This document shows positions 32,463 to 42,008 of a stretch of 64,000 nt of DNA, one piece after another; positions within the stretch are counted from its first letter, which is position 1; every line of letters begins with the position of its first letter. Source of the DNA: Candidatus Binatia bacterium (GTDB taxonomy: Bacteria; Desulfobacterota; Binatia; UBA9968; JAJDTQ01); the NCBI GenBank assembly GCA_951813575.1, contig OX638375.1:1403001-1467000 (forward strand), in the 5' to 3' direction. Position numbers and translations under genes: made by a program. Under the pieces are notes generated by a model. That model saw only the letters and a list, made by a program, of their open reading frames with translations. It made no database searches and was not told where the DNA came from.

Positions 32463-33718
32463 GTCTTCATCAACCTGCGCCGCTGACCCTCCCAACCGGG
32501 GAACACCAAACCGTCGTGGGAACGGGGGATGCCCAGATGTTTGCCCGCCACCTCGGCGAACACGGAACGGAAATCGGTGGTGACGGGCAGGTCGCGGCCG
32601 TCTTCAAGCGCATCCTTCACCAGCCGCTCCGGCACCGTGCCGTGCACCCGGCCGCCGTCCACCTCGTTGCCGAGGACGAACAGGCAGGACCCGCGGCCAT
32701 GGTCGGTGCCCAGCGAACCGTTCTGTTCCACGGTGCGCCCGAACTCGGTCATGGTAAGAACGGTCACGTCGTCCTGGTACGGCCCGAGGTCGGTCCAGAA
32801 AGCCGCCAACGCCCCTGACAGTTCGGCGGCCCGGTCCGCGAAGGAACCGGCGGCGGTGCCCTGCCTCACGTGCGTATCCCAACCGCCGGCGTCGGTGAAG
32901 GCCACCTCGAGCCCCACCTCCGCCTTGATGAGCATGGCCACCTGTCTCAGGCGCCGGGCCAGCGCCGAATCGGGGTACACGGCTCCGTCTCCGGGACGGT
33001 AGCCGCTCCAGTCGGTCTTCCTCAACACCTCGACGGCCTCGAAGCTTTCCTTGCCGACCCGGCGGGCGAGACGTTTCGCGCTTCCGGCGTACATGGACGC
33101 AAAGCCCGCCCGAAACCTCTCCGAAGCTTCCGGGCCGTCCGGCACCCGGATGCCGAAGGACTGCAGGTCATCCACGGCGATGGCGGGGCGGTCGCCGTAG
33201 AACGACCGTGGCAACTTGTCGGTGAGCGCCACCATCCGGGCCGAAGACGCCCGCGGCCCGAGCAGCCCGGCGGCCCGATTGAGCCATCCCGACGGCGTGC
33301 TCTTCACGCCCGGCGTGCCCATCTCCATGTAGTCCTGCGCGTCGAAATGCGAGCGCGTCTTGTGGACCGACCCCACCCCGTGCACCACCGCCAGACGCCC
33401 TTCCCTGTACAGCGGCAACAGCGGCGCGAACGCGGGATGCATGGCGAAACGTCCGTCGAGGTCCGTTTGCCCCTGCCTCAAACCCATGAACAGGTTGGGA
33501 CGCGCGGCGGCCAGCGCCGGATCGTGGACCGGCGTCACCGCCATCAGCCCGTCCATGGCGCCCCGCTGAAACAGCGCGACCAGCACTTTCCGGCGTCCGT
33601 GAGGCAACGGCTCGGCGGCGGCGGCGGCGCGGCGCAGGAACGGCGGCGTGCCCCCCAGGGAAAGCGACAGCAGCGCCAGCCCGCTCCCCTTGATCAAGGC
33701 TCTTCGGGTCCATCCCAT
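32459..33718 (-). CDS. DUF1501 protein with Tat signal
   Basis: A 419-aa exported protein. The N-terminus has a twin-arginine signal (RRALIKGSGLALLSLSLGG). The body has the DUF1501 hallmarks: KVLVALFQRGAMDGLMAVTP, VVHGVGSVHKTRSHFDAQDYME, LEVAFTDAGGWDTH, VTVLTMTEFGRTVEQNGSLGTDHG. The family is related to alkaline-phosphatase/sulfatase folds, usually paired with DUF1800, and its function is unknown. It starts 14 bases after the DUF1800 gene in one operon. Only the last four bases overlap the convergent transglutaminase gene. Confidence 0.9.
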   Translation of the reverse strand: MGWTRRALIKGSGLALLSLSLGGTPPFLRRAAAAAEPLPHGRRKVLVALFQRGAMDGLMAVTPVHDPALAAARPNLFMGLRQGQTDLDGRFAMHPAFAPLLPLYREGRLAVVHGVGSVHKTRSHFDAQDYMEMGTPGVKSTPSGWLNRAAGLLGPRASSARMVALTDKLPRSFYGDRPAIAVDDLQSFGIRVPDGPEASERFRAGFASMYAGSAKRLARRVGKESFEAVEVLRKTDWSGYRPGDGAVYPDSALARRLRQVAMLIKAEVGLEVAFTDAGGWDTHVRQGTAAGSFADRAAELSGALAAFWTDLGPYQDDVTVLTMTEFGRTVEQNGSLGTDHGRGSCLFVLGNEVDGGRVHGTVPERLVKDALEDGRDLPVTTDFRSVFAEVAGKHLGIPRSHDGLVFPGWEGQRRRLMKT

Positions 33719-33732
33719 GACGGTGCCTTCCG

Positions 33733-35469
33733 CTACCGGTACTGAAACTCGGGCGAGGCCAACAACATGCCGGCCACCTTCATGTCCTTGCGCTCGGCAT
33801 CCCGGGGGATCGTTTTCCGGACCTCCGACGCGATCTCGCGGGTATCCCGCGCGGGCAGCAGCAGCGCGCCGTAGACCGCCAGCGCCTTGTCCGTCGTCAT
33901 CACGTCACGGCGCCGCCGTTTGGGCAAACGCTTGAGGGAAATCCCCCTGATGCGGCCGCCGGCGAGATGAACGCCGAAGTTGATGCGCGCGATCAGGGCA
34001 CCCGAGTTCATCCACGACGCGGCATAGTCGGGATGGCCCGTGGGGGGCGTGTAGCCGTAAAGGGGCTGACCCATGCGCTCCAGCCACTGCATGACCGGCC
34101 GCGAGCGCCTCACGTCGGCGTCCAGCGCGCGCAGGGAGCTCGCCACCAGCTCGAACGGCGATTTGATCTTGCCGCGCGTCCGGGCCTCGGCCCAGAAGGC
34201 GCGCGATTGCGCCAGGGTCGCCATCACCGCGGCGAGGTCGCCGCCGGTCCGGGCGAAGGTTCCGGCCAGGCGCGCCACCAGCGCCTCCGGCGGATGGTCG
34301 CTCACGAACCGGCGCGCCAGCTTGGTCGCGATGAAGCGCGCGGTGGACGGATGCTCCGCGAGCAGGTCCAGGACCCGCTCGCCTTCCGCCGCGCCGCCGC
34401 CCGACGGGAACGTCACGCCCAACACCTCCTTGGCTCCGGTGTCATGCCAGCGTTTCCGGAACAGGAACTCCCCCTGCTGGACGAGGTTCCGGTTTCCCCT
34501 CGCGATGCGCTGCTCTATTTTCGTTCGCCGCTCGCCGTAGGGCATGACGCCCCATCCGGTCAGCACACGCGCCACCTCCGTGACGTCCCGTTGCGTGTAG
34601 CCGCCGTCCACGCCCAGCGTGTGCAGCTCCATCAGTTCCCGGGCGTAGTTCTCGTTCAAACCGAACTTGCGCGGCCGCTCGGCAGGAGCGGCGGCCATCA
34701 TCCCTCCCGCCAAGCCTGTCCCGCCTCCGGCGGCGCCCCGGACCGGCCGGTTCCGGCCCGGCGGCGCCATGCGCGACCGCACGTTGTCCAGGTAATACAG
34801 CATCGCCGGATGCTTCGCCGTCGCCCCCAGCATCGTGCGGAACTTCCCCAATACGTGAGGGCGGATGGCCTCGCGTTCATAGGTCAGCACGCGGCTGCGC
34901 GCGCCGCGATTGCGCGTGGTGACGTTGAAGTGGTTGAACCAGAAGCTCGTCAGCACCTCCGCGAGCTGGTCCTCGCCGTGGACGGCCCGCACCAGCTTTT
35001 GCCCGCGGAGCTCCCGGTTGAAGAGGCGGTGGTAAGGTTGCAGGCCGTGCTCCTCGCGGTACTGCGCCATCTTCCTCCTCATCTCCGCGCGCGACGTGCC
35101 CGCCGGATCCAGCACCCCTTCACTCTGCATCCGCCGGCGGAGCCGTCCGTTGGACACGTAGACCTCGTGTATCTCCGCCTGCGTCATGGACAGGGCGGGG
35201 AACACCTTCAGCCGTTCGTCGAGCCCGGGGTCCGGCAGCCCGCCCGTCAACTGCCGCGCCAACCACTTCGCCGGTCCCAGCCCGGCCACCCGCTCCACCT
35301 CTCCCGGCCGCGGGCCGAAGGCGAAACGCTCCAGGAGATGCGCGGCGGCTTGTTGGCGGCTCAACCCCTCTTCCCGATAAGGCAGATTCAACTCGACGGC
35401 ATGGGCCGAGCCCCCGGCCAGAACGGCGAACAACGACACGGCGAGCCCGAGACGCCACGTCATGACCAT
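33733..35469 (-). CDS. DUF1800 protein
   Basis: A 578-aa exported protein. The start at 35469 is preceded by GGAGG with six-base spacing and gives a signal peptide (TWRLGLAVSLFAVLAGGSAHA). Family landmarks: AAHLLERFAFGPRPGEVERV, the LTSFWFNHFNV core, YLDNVRSR, GLNENYARELMELHTLGVDGGYTQRDVTEVARVLTGWG, and the C-terminal MNSGALIARINF. DUF1800 proteins are abundant in environmental Gram-negatives, almost always with a DUF1501 partner, and may handle extracellular polymers; the role is unproven. Confidence 0.9.
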   Translation of the reverse strand: MVMTWRLGLAVSLFAVLAGGSAHAVELNLPYREEGLSRQQAAAHLLERFAFGPRPGEVERVAGLGPAKWLARQLTGGLPDPGLDERLKVFPALSMTQAEIHEVYVSNGRLRRRMQSEGVLDPAGTSRAEMRRKMAQYREEHGLQPYHRLFNRELRGQKLVRAVHGEDQLAEVLTSFWFNHFNVTTRNRGARSRVLTYEREAIRPHVLGKFRTMLGATAKHPAMLYYLDNVRSRMAPPGRNRPVRGAAGGGTGLAGGMMAAAPAERPRKFGLNENYARELMELHTLGVDGGYTQRDVTEVARVLTGWGVMPYGERRTKIEQRIARGNRNLVQQGEFLFRKRWHDTGAKEVLGVTFPSGGGAAEGERVLDLLAEHPSTARFIATKLARRFVSDHPPEALVARLAGTFARTGGDLAAVMATLAQSRAFWAEARTRGKIKSPFELVASSLRALDADVRRSRPVMQWLERMGQPLYGYTPPTGHPDYAASWMNSGALIARINFGVHLAGGRIRGISLKRLPKRRRRDVMTTDKALAVYGALLLPARDTREIASEVRKTIPRDAERKDMKVAGMLLASPEFQYR

Positions 35470-35663
35470 AGCGGGCCTCCAACGGCCTTGCGGCCACCTT
35501 GGCAACCCCGGGCGATTCGAACGTAAATGACGAAAAGTGACGGCAGGAAACCTATCCAATCCGTGATCCTCGTTACCATTTGCGACATGTGCTATGCGAT
35601 AGAAAGCAGATTTTGGTATCTGACTGCAAGACGCCCGGAGCAACCGGCTGAAGGAGAACCATT

Positions 35664-37079
35664 ATGACGCTTGAGGACGTTCAGAAACTGATTTCGGACA
35701 ACAACGTACGGCGTATCGACTTGCTGGTCACCGACCTTATCGGGCGTTGGCAACACTTTTCCATACCTCCTTCCGCAGTGAAGGAAAGCCTCGTGGAACG
35801 CGGTCAGGGCTTCGACGGCTCCAGCCTGCGCGGCTTCCAGTCCATCGACCAGTCCGACATGCTGCTGGTTCCGGATCTGGACACCGCCCGGATCGATCCG
35901 GTGGAGTCGGAACCCTCCCTCAAGCTCATCTGCGACGTGGTGGACCCGGTGAACGGTGACCGCTACACCCGCGACCCACGCTACGTCGCCACCAAGGCGG
36001 AAGCTCACCTCAACGCCTCCGGCATCGCCGACAAGGCGTACTTCGGTCCGGAGCTCGAGTTCTTCGTATTCGAGAACGTGCGCTTCGGCATGAAGCTCAA
36101 CTCGTCGTTCCACATCGTCGACTCCGACGAGGCCGACTGGAACTCGGCCCGGGAGGAGGACGACCACAACCTGGGCTACAAGATACCGCCCAAGCAAGGC
36201 TATTCGCCCATTCCCCCGTTCGACCAGCTCTCCGACCTGCGCTGGGAGATGGCGGAGAAGATGGAGCAGGTGGGCCTCGAGTTCGAGGTCCATCACCACG
36301 AGGTGGCGACGGGCGGTCAGGGCGAGATCGCGACCCGCTTCCAGACCCTGCGCCGGAAGGCCGACGAGACCCAATGGTACAAGCACATCGTGCGCAACGT
36401 GGCCAGGGCCCACGGCAAGACGGCGACCTTCATGCCCAAGCCCCTGTTCGGCGACAACGGCAGCGGCATGCACGTGCATCAGTCGCTGTGGCTCGGCGAT
36501 ACGCCGCTCTTCTACGAGGCCGGAAGCTACGCCGAGCTGTCGGAGGTGGCGCGCCACTACATCGGCGGACTGCTCAAGCACAGCCCGTCCTTGCTGGCCT
36601 TTTGCGCCCCCACGACCAACTCCTACAAGCGCCTGGTCCCCGGCTTCGAAGCGCCGGTCTACCTGGCCTACTCGGCGCGCAACCGCTCGGCCGCGGTCCG
36701 CATCCCCACCTACGAGACCTCGGCTGCCAGCAAACGCATCGAGTTTCGTCCTCCGGACCCTTCCGCCAACACATACCTGGCCTTCTCCGCCATGTTGATG
36801 GCGGGCCTTGACGGCATACGCAACCGCATAGATCCGGGGGATCCCACCGACACGGACATCTACGAGCTTTCCGCCGAAGAAGCCGCCAGGATTCCTTCCG
36901 TTCCCACGTCCATGGAGGAAGCGGTAGCCGCCCTCGGCGCGGACCACCAGTACCTGCTGGAGGGGGGAGTCTTCACGCAGGACGTCATCGACCACTACAT
37001 CGCGTTCAAGGAGCAGGAATCGAAGGATGTCTTCATGCATCCCGTCCCGGCGGAGTTTTTCCACTACTACCACATCTAA
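35664..37079 (+). CDS. glnA: Glutamine synthetase type I
   Basis: A 471-aa GSI enzyme that makes glutamine from glutamate, ammonia and ATP. Motifs: RGQGFDGSSLRGF with FQSIDQSDMLLVPD, YFGPELEFFVF, GQGEIATRF, the glutamate/ATP region GSGMHVHQSLW, NSYKRLVPGFEAPVYLAYSARNRSA, and the KRIEFRPPDPSANTYLAFSA signature. Tyr400 in DIYELSAEE corresponds to the adenylylation Tyr of GSI-beta enzymes, so regulation by GlnE is likely. AAGGAG precedes the ATG. amt follows after 92 bases; no glnK/glnB lies between. Confidence 0.96.
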   Translation: MTLEDVQKLISDNNVRRIDLLVTDLIGRWQHFSIPPSAVKESLVERGQGFDGSSLRGFQSIDQSDMLLVPDLDTARIDPVESEPSLKLICDVVDPVNGDRYTRDPRYVATKAEAHLNASGIADKAYFGPELEFFVFENVRFGMKLNSSFHIVDSDEADWNSAREEDDHNLGYKIPPKQGYSPIPPFDQLSDLRWEMAEKMEQVGLEFEVHHHEVATGGQGEIATRFQTLRRKADETQWYKHIVRNVARAHGKTATFMPKPLFGDNGSGMHVHQSLWLGDTPLFYEAGSYAELSEVARHYIGGLLKHSPSLLAFCAPTTNSYKRLVPGFEAPVYLAYSARNRSAAVRIPTYETSAASKRIEFRPPDPSANTYLAFSAMLMAGLDGIRNRIDPGDPTDTDIYELSAEEAARIPSVPTSMEEAVAALGADHQYLLEGGVFTQDVIDHYIAFKEQESKDVFMHPVPAEFFHYYHI

Positions 37080-37171
37080 CAGCATGGCCGGCGGGACAGG
37101 ATCGGCGAAACCCTGGACCGGCCTTTTGGAGGTTTGCAGGCGAATTCGATGAAAACGGAGGTACCGTAGAC

Positions 37172-38599
37172 ATGAGAAGATACGGTATTCCCACGAACGT
37201 ATTCGGCCTCGGCGGGCACTTCGGCCGCCTGGCCGCGGCAGGGGCGCTCGTTGCGGCGTTGGGGTTCTTCTGGTTGGCGACGGCGGCGGACGCCGCCCTG
37301 GACAAGGAGGCGCAGTTCGTGTTGAACACGTTCTCCTTCCTCATCTGGGGCGCCTTGGTGATGTGGATGTGCGCGGGCTTCACCATGCTCGAGTCGGGTT
37401 CGGTGCGGACGAAGAACGTCTCCATGATCTGCCTCAAGAACATGGGCCTCTACGCCATCGCCGGGATCATGTACTTCTTCATCGGCTACAACCTGATGTA
37501 TGTGGACGTGGGCAGCTTCATCGGCACCTTCACTCCCTTCTACGGACCTACGGCCGAAGAAGTCGCCCTCTTGGCGGCTACGGATCAGACCAGGGCGGCG
37601 GCCACCGAGGCGGTGATCAAGTCCGACTACGCGACGATGTCGAACTGGTTCTTCCAGATGGTGTTCGTGGCCACCACCGCCTCCATCGTTTCCGGCACCC
37701 TGGCCGAGCGCGTGAAGCTCTGGACCTTCTTCGTGTTCATCATCCTTCTGACGGGCATCCTCTATCCCATCGTCGGCGCCTGGACCTGGGGCGGCGGATG
37801 GTTGGCCGCCATGGGCTTCAAGGACTTCGCGGGCTCCACCATCGTCCATTCCACCGGGGGCTGGGCGGCTCTGGCGGGGGCCATCGTGGTGGGGGCACGG
37901 CGCGGCAAGTTCCGCACCGACGGCAGCGTCAAGGCCACGCCTCCTTCCAACATCCCCATCGTCACCCTGGGTGTCTTCATTCTGTGGTTCGGGTGGTTCG
38001 GGTTCAACGGTGGATCGCAACTGGCCCTGGGCGGCGCCGCCGATGCGGTGGCCATCAGCCACATTCTGGTCAACACCAACCTGGCCGGGGCCGCGGGTTT
38101 TCTGGTCGCCCTCTTGATCGAGCGTCCCCTGCTCGGGCGCATCGACCTGATGGCGGGCCTCAACGGCGCCCTGGCGGGCTTGGTGTCCATTACGGCGGGA
38201 CCCGACTTCGCAAGCCACTACTGGGCGGTGATCATCGGCGCGGTCGGCGGGGGCATCTGCGTGGCCGGCTTGAGGCTGCTGGACCTGCTCAAGGTGGACG
38301 ACGTCGTGGGCGCGATTCCGGTCCACCTGTTCGCGGGCATCTGGGGGACCCTTGCCACCTGCATCGTGGCCGGAGGCCACTTCGGCGTGCAACTGCTGGG
38401 AGTGGTGGCCATCGGCATCTTCGTGTTCTCGGTGTCGTGGCTGCTCTGGATGGGGCTGAAGCAACTCATGGGAGTGCGGGTATCGCTGTCCGTGGAGGAG
38501 CTCGGCCAGGACGCCGGGGAACTCGGCATCGAAGCGTATCCCGAGTTCGTGGTCATGGCCGATCCCGACGACGCCGACGCGGTCCGCAACAGCGGCTGA
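37172..38599 (+). CDS. amt: Ammonium transporter
   Basis: A 475-aa Amt/MEP/Rh channel. Residues about 18-45 form a signal-like segment, followed by eleven membrane helices starting at NTFSFLIWGALVMWMCAGF (the AGF after the first helix is the conserved Phe-gate region). The twin pore histidines are present in STIVHSTGGWAALAGA and in VGAIPVHLFAGIWGTLA. It takes up ammonium for glutamine synthetase encoded just upstream. The usual PII gene glnK is absent from the neighbourhood. A strong hairpin follows at 38607. Confidence 0.95.
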   Translation: MRRYGIPTNVFGLGGHFGRLAAAGALVAALGFFWLATAADAALDKEAQFVLNTFSFLIWGALVMWMCAGFTMLESGSVRTKNVSMICLKNMGLYAIAGIMYFFIGYNLMYVDVGSFIGTFTPFYGPTAEEVALLAATDQTRAAATEAVIKSDYATMSNWFFQMVFVATTASIVSGTLAERVKLWTFFVFIILLTGILYPIVGAWTWGGGWLAAMGFKDFAGSTIVHSTGGWAALAGAIVVGARRGKFRTDGSVKATPPSNIPIVTLGVFILWFGWFGFNGGSQLALGGAADAVAISHILVNTNLAGAAGFLVALLIERPLLGRIDLMAGLNGALAGLVSITAGPDFASHYWAVIIGAVGGGICVAGLRLLDLLKVDDVVGAIPVHLFAGIWGTLATCIVAGGHFGVQLLGVVAIGIFVFSVSWLLWMGLKQLMGVRVSLSVEELGQDAGELGIEAYPEFVVMADPDDADAVRNSG

Positions 38600-38606
38600 C
38601 ACAGGT

Positions 38607-38636
38607 TTCCGCCGGGACCGACGGGTCCCGGCGGAA
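38607..38636. terminator. Strong hairpin between convergent amt and kinase genes
   Basis: The arms TTCCGCCGGGACC (38607-38619) and GGTCCCGGCGGAA (38624-38636) form a perfect 13-bp stem with a four-base GACG loop. It lies between convergent stop codons at 38599 and 38643. There is no T-run on either side, so it is not a classic rho-independent terminator, but it may stop or protect both transcripts. Confidence 0.5.
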
Positions 38637-38642
38637 GGCCGG

Positions 38643-40796
38643 CTACCCGCCGGCCAATGCCGAACCGTCGGCCGGGATGGTGACCCAGAACTCCGTGAAC
38701 ACGCCCGGCTCCGACTTCACGCCCATGAGGCCTCCGTGCTGGGCGACGATGTCCTGGGAGAGGGAGAGTCCGAGTCCGGTGCCTTCCCCGGTGGGTTTGG
38801 TGGTGACGAAAGGCTCGAAGATCTTCTTGACCATGTCCTCGGGAATCCCGGGTCCGTTGTCCCAGATCCGGAACTCCACCTGGTTTTCCTCGCGCTTGCT
38901 GTACAAGCGTATCCGCGGCTCGTAGTCGCCGTCCGATTTGGCCCGTTCGAAGGTCGCATGGCAGGCGTTGGTCACGAGGTTGAGGAAGACCCGGCTCAAG
39001 TCCTGGGGCACGACCTCGATCTCGCCCATCCCGCCGTCCAGCTCTTCTTCCCAAGTCACGTTGAACTGCTGATCCTTGGCGCGCATGGCGTGGTAGGCGA
39101 GATCGGCGTACTGCTTGAGCAGTGCGTTCAGATCCACCGCGCGCCGCTCGCCGGACTGAGCCCGTGAGTGGTCCAGCATGCTGCGCACGATGCCGTCGGC
39201 GCGCTTGCCGTGCTGGTTGATCTTCTCGAGATTGGCGGTCAAGTCGTCGAGGATCCCCTCGATCTCGTCACGGGCGTCGTCGGGGACCTGCTCGCGGATC
39301 TCCCCCAGCAACTCCCGCGCCTCCTCGATCAACTCGCCGGAAACCTCGGAGAAGTTGTTGACGAAATTGAGAGGGTTCTTGATCTCGTGGGCGATGCCGG
39401 CGGTGAGCTGTCCCAGCGATGCCAGCTTCTCCTGCATGATGACCTGGTGCTGGGCGGTCTTCAGGTCCTTGAGCGTCTGCTCCAGCTCGACGTTCTTCTC
39501 CTGCAGCTCGTCGGCGAGCTTCTCCACCAGATTGAGCCGCTGCACCTCCAGGGCATGCTTCCGGAACACTTCCAGAGCATCCGCCATGTCGTTGACCTCG
39601 TCGTTGCCCCCGACCTCCACGGGCACCTCGAGGTTGCCTTCGGCCATGGAACGCATGGACGCGGCCAGTCCGGTCAGGCGGCGGATCAGGTAGCGGCCGA
39701 CGAAGATCCAACCGAGCGCGACCGCCCCGATGACGTTCACCACGTTGAGGACCACCAGCACGATCATGCTCGTGTTCACGGCCGATGTGGAGGCGCTGCT
39801 GGCTTCGGCCGCCTGACGGTCCGCCACCGCCACCACCCGGTCCATGGCCGCCAGCAGCCTGGACGCGGTGGCCCGGTTCTCCTCGATGTAGCGGGTCTCC
39901 ATCTCCACTTCTCTCAGGATGGCTTCCTGAAGGCCGAATATCCCCTCCGGGCCCTCTCCCAACGACTTGAGCCGTTCGAACTCGAAGTCGAGCATCCGGG
40001 TGGGAGAAGCACGGGCCTCGGAGGCCCGGAACGCGCGCTCGAAGGAGCCGAGGGCGGCGTTGTAGCGCTCCCGGAGAGGCTGGATCAGGGTCCGGTCGTT
40101 CAGCACCGCGGCCTCCGCCAGCAGCCTCGCGGCAAGGTTGGCCTGGGTATGCAGGGTCAACAGATCCCGATAACGCACCAGCTCGGCGTAGGACGTGCGC
40201 TCCCCCGGAGGCACCGGCCGGTCGTCGAGCTCCCTTAGCCCGGTGGCGAGAAAGAACTGCTGATCGTCGATCTCCGGGACCAGAATGCGATCGATCTGCC
40301 GGGTCATTACCGGAATCTCGGCCTCGCGGACATCCAGCCGCCGCTGGGTCTCCCGCCGTAGCGACGAAGCCTGCTCGATCTTCTCCAGAGTGGTGGCAAG
40401 GGCGTCGGAAAGGGTACGGAGGGCGCGCGCCTGTTCCTGATTTTCCAGCGACTCGCGGACCCGGAGCTCGTCGATCAGCTTGTCGAGCAGTTCGCGGTCC
40501 TTGGCGATGGCGGCCTGGACCTCGGCGAGCTCGGCTTCGGAGGAGGCGGAAACGAGGCGCGGCGCCGCGTCGACGAGAGCCGAGCTCGCCTGCGCGGCGC
40601 GGATGGCCGCCATCAGACTGGGGACGCTCTGCTCGGTAATGTACCGCTGTGAATTGCTGACGACCCCGAACGCCACCAGGGCCACGGCGCTGGCTGCCAG
40701 CATCAGCAGCACTCCGGCGCCGAAAGCGGCGTACATCTTGGCGCCGAGGCCGATGCGCCGGCCCTCGACCCGCCTGAAGAGGTCCGCGAGACTCAC
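38643..40796 (-). CDS. Membrane sensor histidine kinase with large extracytoplasmic domain
   Basis: A 717-aa kinase. Membrane helices lie at about 23-46 and 341-364; about 295 residues between them form a helical periplasmic sensor. HAMP covers about 365-420 (RRLTGLAASMRSMAEGNLEV), then a coiled coil (KLADELQEKNVELEQTLKDL). HisKA carries His470 in LTAGIAHEIKNPLNF; the ATPase shows the N box (FLNLVTNACHATFERA), G1 (WDNGPGIPEDM) and GEGTGLGLSLS. Its start overlaps the stop of the binding-protein gene by four bases (ATGA), so the two are made together. It likely phosphorylates the REC domain of the PP2C protein encoded in the same operon. Confidence 0.93.
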   Translation of the reverse strand: MSLADLFRRVEGRRIGLGAKMYAAFGAGVLLMLAASAVALVAFGVVSNSQRYITEQSVPSLMAAIRAAQASSALVDAAPRLVSASSEAELAEVQAAIAKDRELLDKLIDELRVRESLENQEQARALRTLSDALATTLEKIEQASSLRRETQRRLDVREAEIPVMTRQIDRILVPEIDDQQFFLATGLRELDDRPVPPGERTSYAELVRYRDLLTLHTQANLAARLLAEAAVLNDRTLIQPLRERYNAALGSFERAFRASEARASPTRMLDFEFERLKSLGEGPEGIFGLQEAILREVEMETRYIEENRATASRLLAAMDRVVAVADRQAAEASSASTSAVNTSMIVLVVLNVVNVIGAVALGWIFVGRYLIRRLTGLAASMRSMAEGNLEVPVEVGGNDEVNDMADALEVFRKHALEVQRLNLVEKLADELQEKNVELEQTLKDLKTAQHQVIMQEKLASLGQLTAGIAHEIKNPLNFVNNFSEVSGELIEEARELLGEIREQVPDDARDEIEGILDDLTANLEKINQHGKRADGIVRSMLDHSRAQSGERRAVDLNALLKQYADLAYHAMRAKDQQFNVTWEEELDGGMGEIEVVPQDLSRVFLNLVTNACHATFERAKSDGDYEPRIRLYSKREENQVEFRIWDNGPGIPEDMVKKIFEPFVTTKPTGEGTGLGLSLSQDIVAQHGGLMGVKSEPGVFTEFWVTIPADGSALAGG

Positions 40797-41995
40797 GGCC
40801 GCTCCAGGCGCCGGATCGAACGAAACCGCTCGGAGTCGTCGATCACGGTCAGATACACTCGATCGGAGCCCTGGTTGTCCGATTCCCCGTAGAGCAGCAT
40901 GAAGCCGCCCAGATCCATGGTGCCGGCCATTTGGAGGGCGGCAATGAACCCCCTGCGGGTGATCCCGGGTCCCGCCCGGCGCAGCGCCTCCACCGCCACC
41001 CGGCCCGTCAGGTATCCTTCGAGTGAAACGAAGCCGGGCTCCGCGTCCGGCGCCACGGCGTGAAGGGACTCATGGTATCGGGCGACGACGGGAATCCACT
41101 TGTCGTGGGGGAAAGGCACCACCTGGGTGACGATGACATCCTTGCCCGAAGAGCCCAGGGCCTTGGCTAGCGCCGAGCTGCCGACGAAGGAGATGTTCAC
41201 GAAGATGGGATTGAAACCGAGGCGCCGGGACCACTTGATGAATGTGGCCACCGGCTGGTAGGCGCCCACGATGATGACCGCCTCGGGGTCGCCGAGCTTC
41301 AGGTCCAGCACCGCGGTCTTGACGGCCCGGGTGTTGCGCGGATACGTGGCCTCCGCGGCCAGCGTCATGCCGCGACGGTGCAGCGCCTGAAGCGTGCCCG
41401 AAAGCCCCGCGCGGCCGTAGGAGTCGTCCTGATAAAGGATGCCGATGCGCTCCACCCCAAGATCCCGGGTGAGGCGCTCCACCATCTCCTCGGTCTCCTG
41501 ATAGTAGGAGGCGCGTACGTTGATGACGGTGGGACGTTTGCGCGCGTCGCGCAGGAACTCCGCGCCGGTGAAGGCGCCCACATAGGGAACGCCGGCTTCC
41601 GTCGCGATGGGCTCCGCCGCCTTCGAGGTCGGCGTCCCCACCGCGCCGATCAGGGCGAAGACACGTTCTTGGTTGATGAGGCGGTCGGTGTTGGCGATGG
41701 CCGTCTCGGGCTCGTAACGATCGTCGAGGGTGGTAAGACGCAACCGCCGGCCGTGGATGCCGCCGGCTCGATTCGTCTCCTCGAAAGCGGCCGTGATACC
41801 CCGCCGCATCCCTTCGCCCAAGGCCTTGGCGGGCCCGCTCAGGGCACAGGACTGGCCGAACATGACGCTGGCCGGACCGATCCCCTGTGTGACGGAACCC
41901 GGTGGCGGTGTCTGTGCGGTGGAGTGCGGGACGGTGGCCAACGATGACATCGCCACCAGCAACGGCACGACAGCGAACCGCACAAAGACATGCAC
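40793..41995 (-). CDS. Branched-chain-amino-acid-type periplasmic binding protein
   Basis: A 400-aa LivJ-like (Peripla_BP_6) protein. The signal peptide is HVFVRFAVVPLLVAMSSLAT. The fold follows: ASVMFGQSCALSGPAKALGEG, AFEETNRAGGIHGRRLRLTTLDDRYEPETAIANT, LIGAVGTPTSKAAEPIATE, RIGILYQDDSYGRAGLSGT and VIIVGAYQPVATFIKWSRRLG. Such proteins bind amino acids, amides or aromatic acids. There are no permease or ATPase genes; instead it is translationally coupled to the sensor kinase, so it is best read as a ligand receptor for signalling rather than for transport. Confidence 0.9.
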   Translation of the reverse strand: MHVFVRFAVVPLLVAMSSLATVPHSTAQTPPPGSVTQGIGPASVMFGQSCALSGPAKALGEGMRRGITAAFEETNRAGGIHGRRLRLTTLDDRYEPETAIANTDRLINQERVFALIGAVGTPTSKAAEPIATEAGVPYVGAFTGAEFLRDARKRPTVINVRASYYQETEEMVERLTRDLGVERIGILYQDDSYGRAGLSGTLQALHRRGMTLAAEATYPRNTRAVKTAVLDLKLGDPEAVIIVGAYQPVATFIKWSRRLGFNPIFVNISFVGSSALAKALGSSGKDVIVTQVVPFPHDKWIPVVARYHESLHAVAPDAEPGFVSLEGYLTGRVAVEALRRAGPGITRRGFIAALQMAGTMDLGGFMLLYGESDNQGSDRVYLTVIDDSERFRSIRRLERP

Positions 41996-42008
41996 GAACT
42001 TCGGTTCC

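Noticed and set aside
35610-35630. A TGGTAT-N5-TGCA sequence before glnA resembling a sigma-54 promoter
   Set aside because: The distance between the GG and GC elements is one base short of the strict sigma-54 spacing and the -24 box is incomplete.
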